From: Nemertoderma westbladi
Taxonomy: Eukaryota; Xenacoelomorpha; Nemertodermatida; Nemertodermatidae
Assembly (NCBI GenBank): GCA_032718475.1
Contig: JAUCBJ010000939.1
Span: 1-54,585, forward strand
DNA: 54,585 nucleotides
Direction: 5' to 3'
Positions 51,601-54,585 of the stretch are shown here, piece after piece (within the stretch, counting starts at the first letter, position 1; each line of letters begins with the position of its first letter). The notes under the pieces are model-generated. The model did not search any database, was not told where the DNA came from, and worked only from the letters and a program-made list of their open reading frames with translations. A program made the translations under genes and the position numbers.

Positions 51601-54585
51601 GGCAAGCTGTATTTATCGAGGTGTTTGTTATTATACATTTATTATAGGAAGGGATCTAGGGGTCTTAACCTCGAATGATAAGTTTATTTTACCGAAAATA
51701 ACTTATATTTTATTGGCGCAATTGTAGGACTAATCCCATCACATGCGTACTTTTTAACCGGGTAGTGTACAAATTTAGGAATCGCGTAATTTTTCTTGAA
51801 ATTAATATCTCATATCTCTCCAAACCACGTACGCGTTTCGACCTTACTGGGTCTCATCAGCGTGGTGTCGGATTCGAACCTGGGACCTCGAGGAGGAAGC
51901 CGAGACTACAACCACTAGGCCACAGGTTCTTGAGATATGGAGTATTAATTTCAAAGCCAGCTGCCATTTTATTAGCCCCTGATTTTTTATTATTGATAGT
52001 AACAATGTGTTGGCAAGCTGTATTTATCGAGGTGTTTGTTATTATACATTTATTATAGGAAGGGATCTAGGGGTCTTAACCTCGAATGATAAGTTTATTT
52101 TACCGAAAATAACTTATATTTTATTGGCGCAATTGTAGGACTAATCCCATCACATGCGTACTTTTTAACCGGGTAGTGTACAAATTTAGGAATCGCGTAA
52201 TTTTTCTTGAAATTAATATCTCATATCTCTCCAAACCACGTACGCGTTTCGACCTTACTGGGTCTCATCAGCGTGGTGTCGGATTCGAACCTGGGACCTC
52301 GAGGAGGAAGCCGAGACTACAACCACTAGGCCACAGGTTCTTGAGATATGGAGTATTAATTTCAAAGCCAGCTGCCATTTTATTAGCCCCTGATTTTTTA
52401 TTATTGATAGTAACAATGTGTTGGCAAGCTGTATTTATCGAGGTGTTTGTTATTATACATTTATTATAGGAAGGGATCTAGGGGTCTTAACCTCGAATGA
52501 TAAGTTTATTTTACCGAAAATAACTTATATTTTATTGGCGCAATTGTAGGACTAATCCCATCACATGCGTACTTTTTAACCGGGTAGTGTACAAATTTAG
52601 GAATCGCGTAATTTTTCTTGAAATTAATATCTCATATCTCTCCAAACCACGTACGCGTTTCGACCTTACTGGGTCTCATCAGCGTGGTGTCGGATTCGAA
52701 CCTGGGACCTCGAGGAGGAAGCCGAGACTACAACCACTAGGCCACAGGTTCTTGAGATATGGAGTATTAATTTCAAAGCCAGCTGCCATTTTATTAGCCC
52801 CTGATTTTTTATTATTGATAGTAACAATGTGTTGGCAAGCTGTATTTATCGAGGTGTTTGTTATTATACATTTATTATAGGAAGGGATCTAGGGGTCTTA
52901 ACCTCGAATGATAAGTTTATTTTACCGAAAATAACTTATATTTTATTGGCGCAATTGTAGGACTAATCCCATCACATGCGTACTTTTTAACCGGGTAGTG
53001 TACAAATTTAGGAATCGCGTAATTTTTCTTGAAATTAATATCTCATATCTCTCCAAACCACGTACGCGTTTCGACCTTACTGGGTCTCATCAGCGTGGTG
53101 TCGGATTCGAACCTGGGACCTCGAGGAGGAAGCCGAGACTACAACCACTAGGCCACAGGTTCTTGAGATATGGAGTATTAATTTCAAAGCCAGCTGCCAT
53201 TTTATTAGCCCCTGATTTTTTATTATTGATAGTAACAATGTGTTGGCAAGCTGTATTTATCGAGGTGTTTGTTATTATACATTTATTATAGGAAGGGATC
53301 TAGGGGTCTTAACCTCGAATGATAAGTTTATTTTACCGAAAATAACTTATATTTTATTGGCGCAATTGTAGGACTAATCCCATCACATGCGTACTTTTTA
53401 ACCGGGTAGTGTACAAATTTAGGAATCGCGTAATTTTTCTTGAAATTAATATCTCATATCTCTCCAAACCACGTACGCGTTTCGACCTTACTGGGTCTCA
53501 TCAGCGTGGTGTCGGATTCGAACCTGGGACCTCGAGGAGGAAGCCGAGACTACAACCACTAGGCCACAGGTTCTTGAGATATGGAGTATTAATTTCAAAG
53601 CCAGCTGCCATTTTATTAGCCCCTGATTTTTTATTATTGATAGTAACAATGTGTTGGCAAGCTGTATTTATCGAGGTGTTTGTTATTATACATGGATCTA
53701 GGGGTCTTAACCTCGAATGATAAGTTTATTTTACCGAAAATAACTTATATTTTATTGGCGCAATTGTAGGACTAATCCCATCACATGCGTACTTTTTAAC
53801 CGGGTAGTGTACAAATTTAGGAATCGCGTAATTTTTCTTGAAATTAATATCTCATATCTCTCCAAACCACGTACGCGTTTCGACCTTACTGGGTCTCATC
53901 AGCGTGGTGTCGGATTCGAACCTGGGACCTCGAGGAGGAAGCCGAGACTACAACCACTAGGCCACAGGTTCTTGAGATATGGAGTATTAATTTCAAAGCC
54001 AGCTGCCATTTTATTAGCCCCTGATTTTTTATTATTGATAGTAACAATGTGTTGGCAAGCTGTATTTATCGAGGTGTTTGTTATTATACATTTATTATAG
54101 GAAGGGATCTAGGGGTCTTAACCTCGAATGATAAGTTTATTTTACCGAAAATAACTTATATTTTATTGGCGCAATTGTAGGACTAATCCCATCACATGCG
54201 TACTTTTTAACCGGGTAGTGTACAAATTTAGGAATCGCGTAATTTTTCTTGAAATTAATATCTCATATCTCTCCAAACCACGTACGCGTTTCGACCTTAC
54301 TGGGTCTCATCAGCGTGGTGTCGGATTCGAACCTGGGACCTCGAGGAGGAAGCCGAGACTACAACCACTAGGCCACAGGTTCTTGAGATATGGAGTATTA
54401 ATTTCAAAGCCAGCTGCCATTTTATTAGCCCCTGATTTTTTATTATTGATAGTAACAATGTGTTGGCAAGCTGTATTTATCGAGGTGTTTGTTATTATAC
54501 ATTTATTATAGGAAGGGATCTAGGGGTCTTAACCTCGAATGATAAGTTTATTTTACCGAAAATAACTTATATTTTATTGGCGCAA

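Larger units (their letters stand above)
48298..54585 (-). repeat. 411-bp tandem repeat array carrying hammerhead ribozymes (retrozyme-like)
   Basis: Fifteen full units and a partial one, running off the right edge. The period is exactly 411 bp except for one 398-bp unit, where 13 bp are missing near 53,693. Units are essentially identical apart from the first, which differs at a few sites as expected at an array edge. The functional sense is the minus strand: each unit has a tRNA-like promoter segment, then a hammerhead ribozyme, then about 340 nt of AT-rich body. Short tandem repeats with type I hammerheads of this kind are known as metazoan retrozymes, whose RNA is found as circles; they are thought to depend on Penelope-type reverse transcriptase. 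The 97-codon frames on the + strand are by-products of the repeat. Confidence 0.9.

Noticed and set aside
48888-54511. Repeated 97-codon + strand frames
   Set aside because: They run antisense through the tRNA-like segment and the hammerhead, which explain the conservation; the repeats are identical at all codon positions.

Overview
This is eukaryotic, animal nuclear DNA. The only clear host gene is the 5' part of an amphiphysin/BIN-type N-BAR gene on the + strand, with four GT-AG exons between 38,160 and 41,498. Everything else is mainly mobile and satellite DNA. The element mix (canonical Penelope-like elements with a C-terminal GIY-YIG domain, BEL/Pao elements, tRNA-derived repeats, a hammerhead-ribozyme tandem repeat) and frequent TAGGCCTA and ACCGGTA words suggest an invertebrate, probably marine. 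I cannot name the species.

Left part (1-15,300): a BEL/Pao-derived element (copy A) encodes Gag and an aspartic protease but lacks the RT and integrase cores. It is interrupted at about 4,056 by a head-to-tail array of three Penelope-like elements (PLEs) with a 4,017-bp period: a 5'-truncated copy, one full open copy, and one copy with a 1-bp frameshift. The PLE protein has a Ulp1/SENP-like cysteine protease domain and SUMO-interaction-like motifs ahead of the RT. Each PLE 3' end holds a fold resembling a decayed hammerhead ribozyme.

Middle part (15,300-34,700): a very large imperfect palindrome. From the left come a 12/24-bp minisatellite, a foldback element with about 600-bp inverted arms, BEL copy B (almost identical to copy A), a 1.5-kb spacer and a decayed gene of unknown family. 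The centre holds a partial foldback copy and a cluster of 40-50-bp motifs. The right side then repeats the unknown gene, the spacer, a 5'-truncated BEL copy C and a minisatellite of the same family, all inverted.

Right part (34,700-54,585): a decayed LINE tail, a candidate minus-strand gene that I cannot identify, and the amphiphysin exons. The exons are followed by a G-rich minisatellite, a 3.1-kb array of 30-bp repeats, a MITE with perfect 24-bp inverted ends, and a 411-bp tandem array that runs off the window. Each of the 15 full 411-bp units carries, on the minus strand, a tRNA-like Pol III promoter (A and B boxes) immediately followed by a complete type I hammerhead ribozyme core with a palindromic stem III. 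This retrozyme-like array is the most striking system in the window. The Ulp1-PLE and the unknown gene in the palindrome come next.
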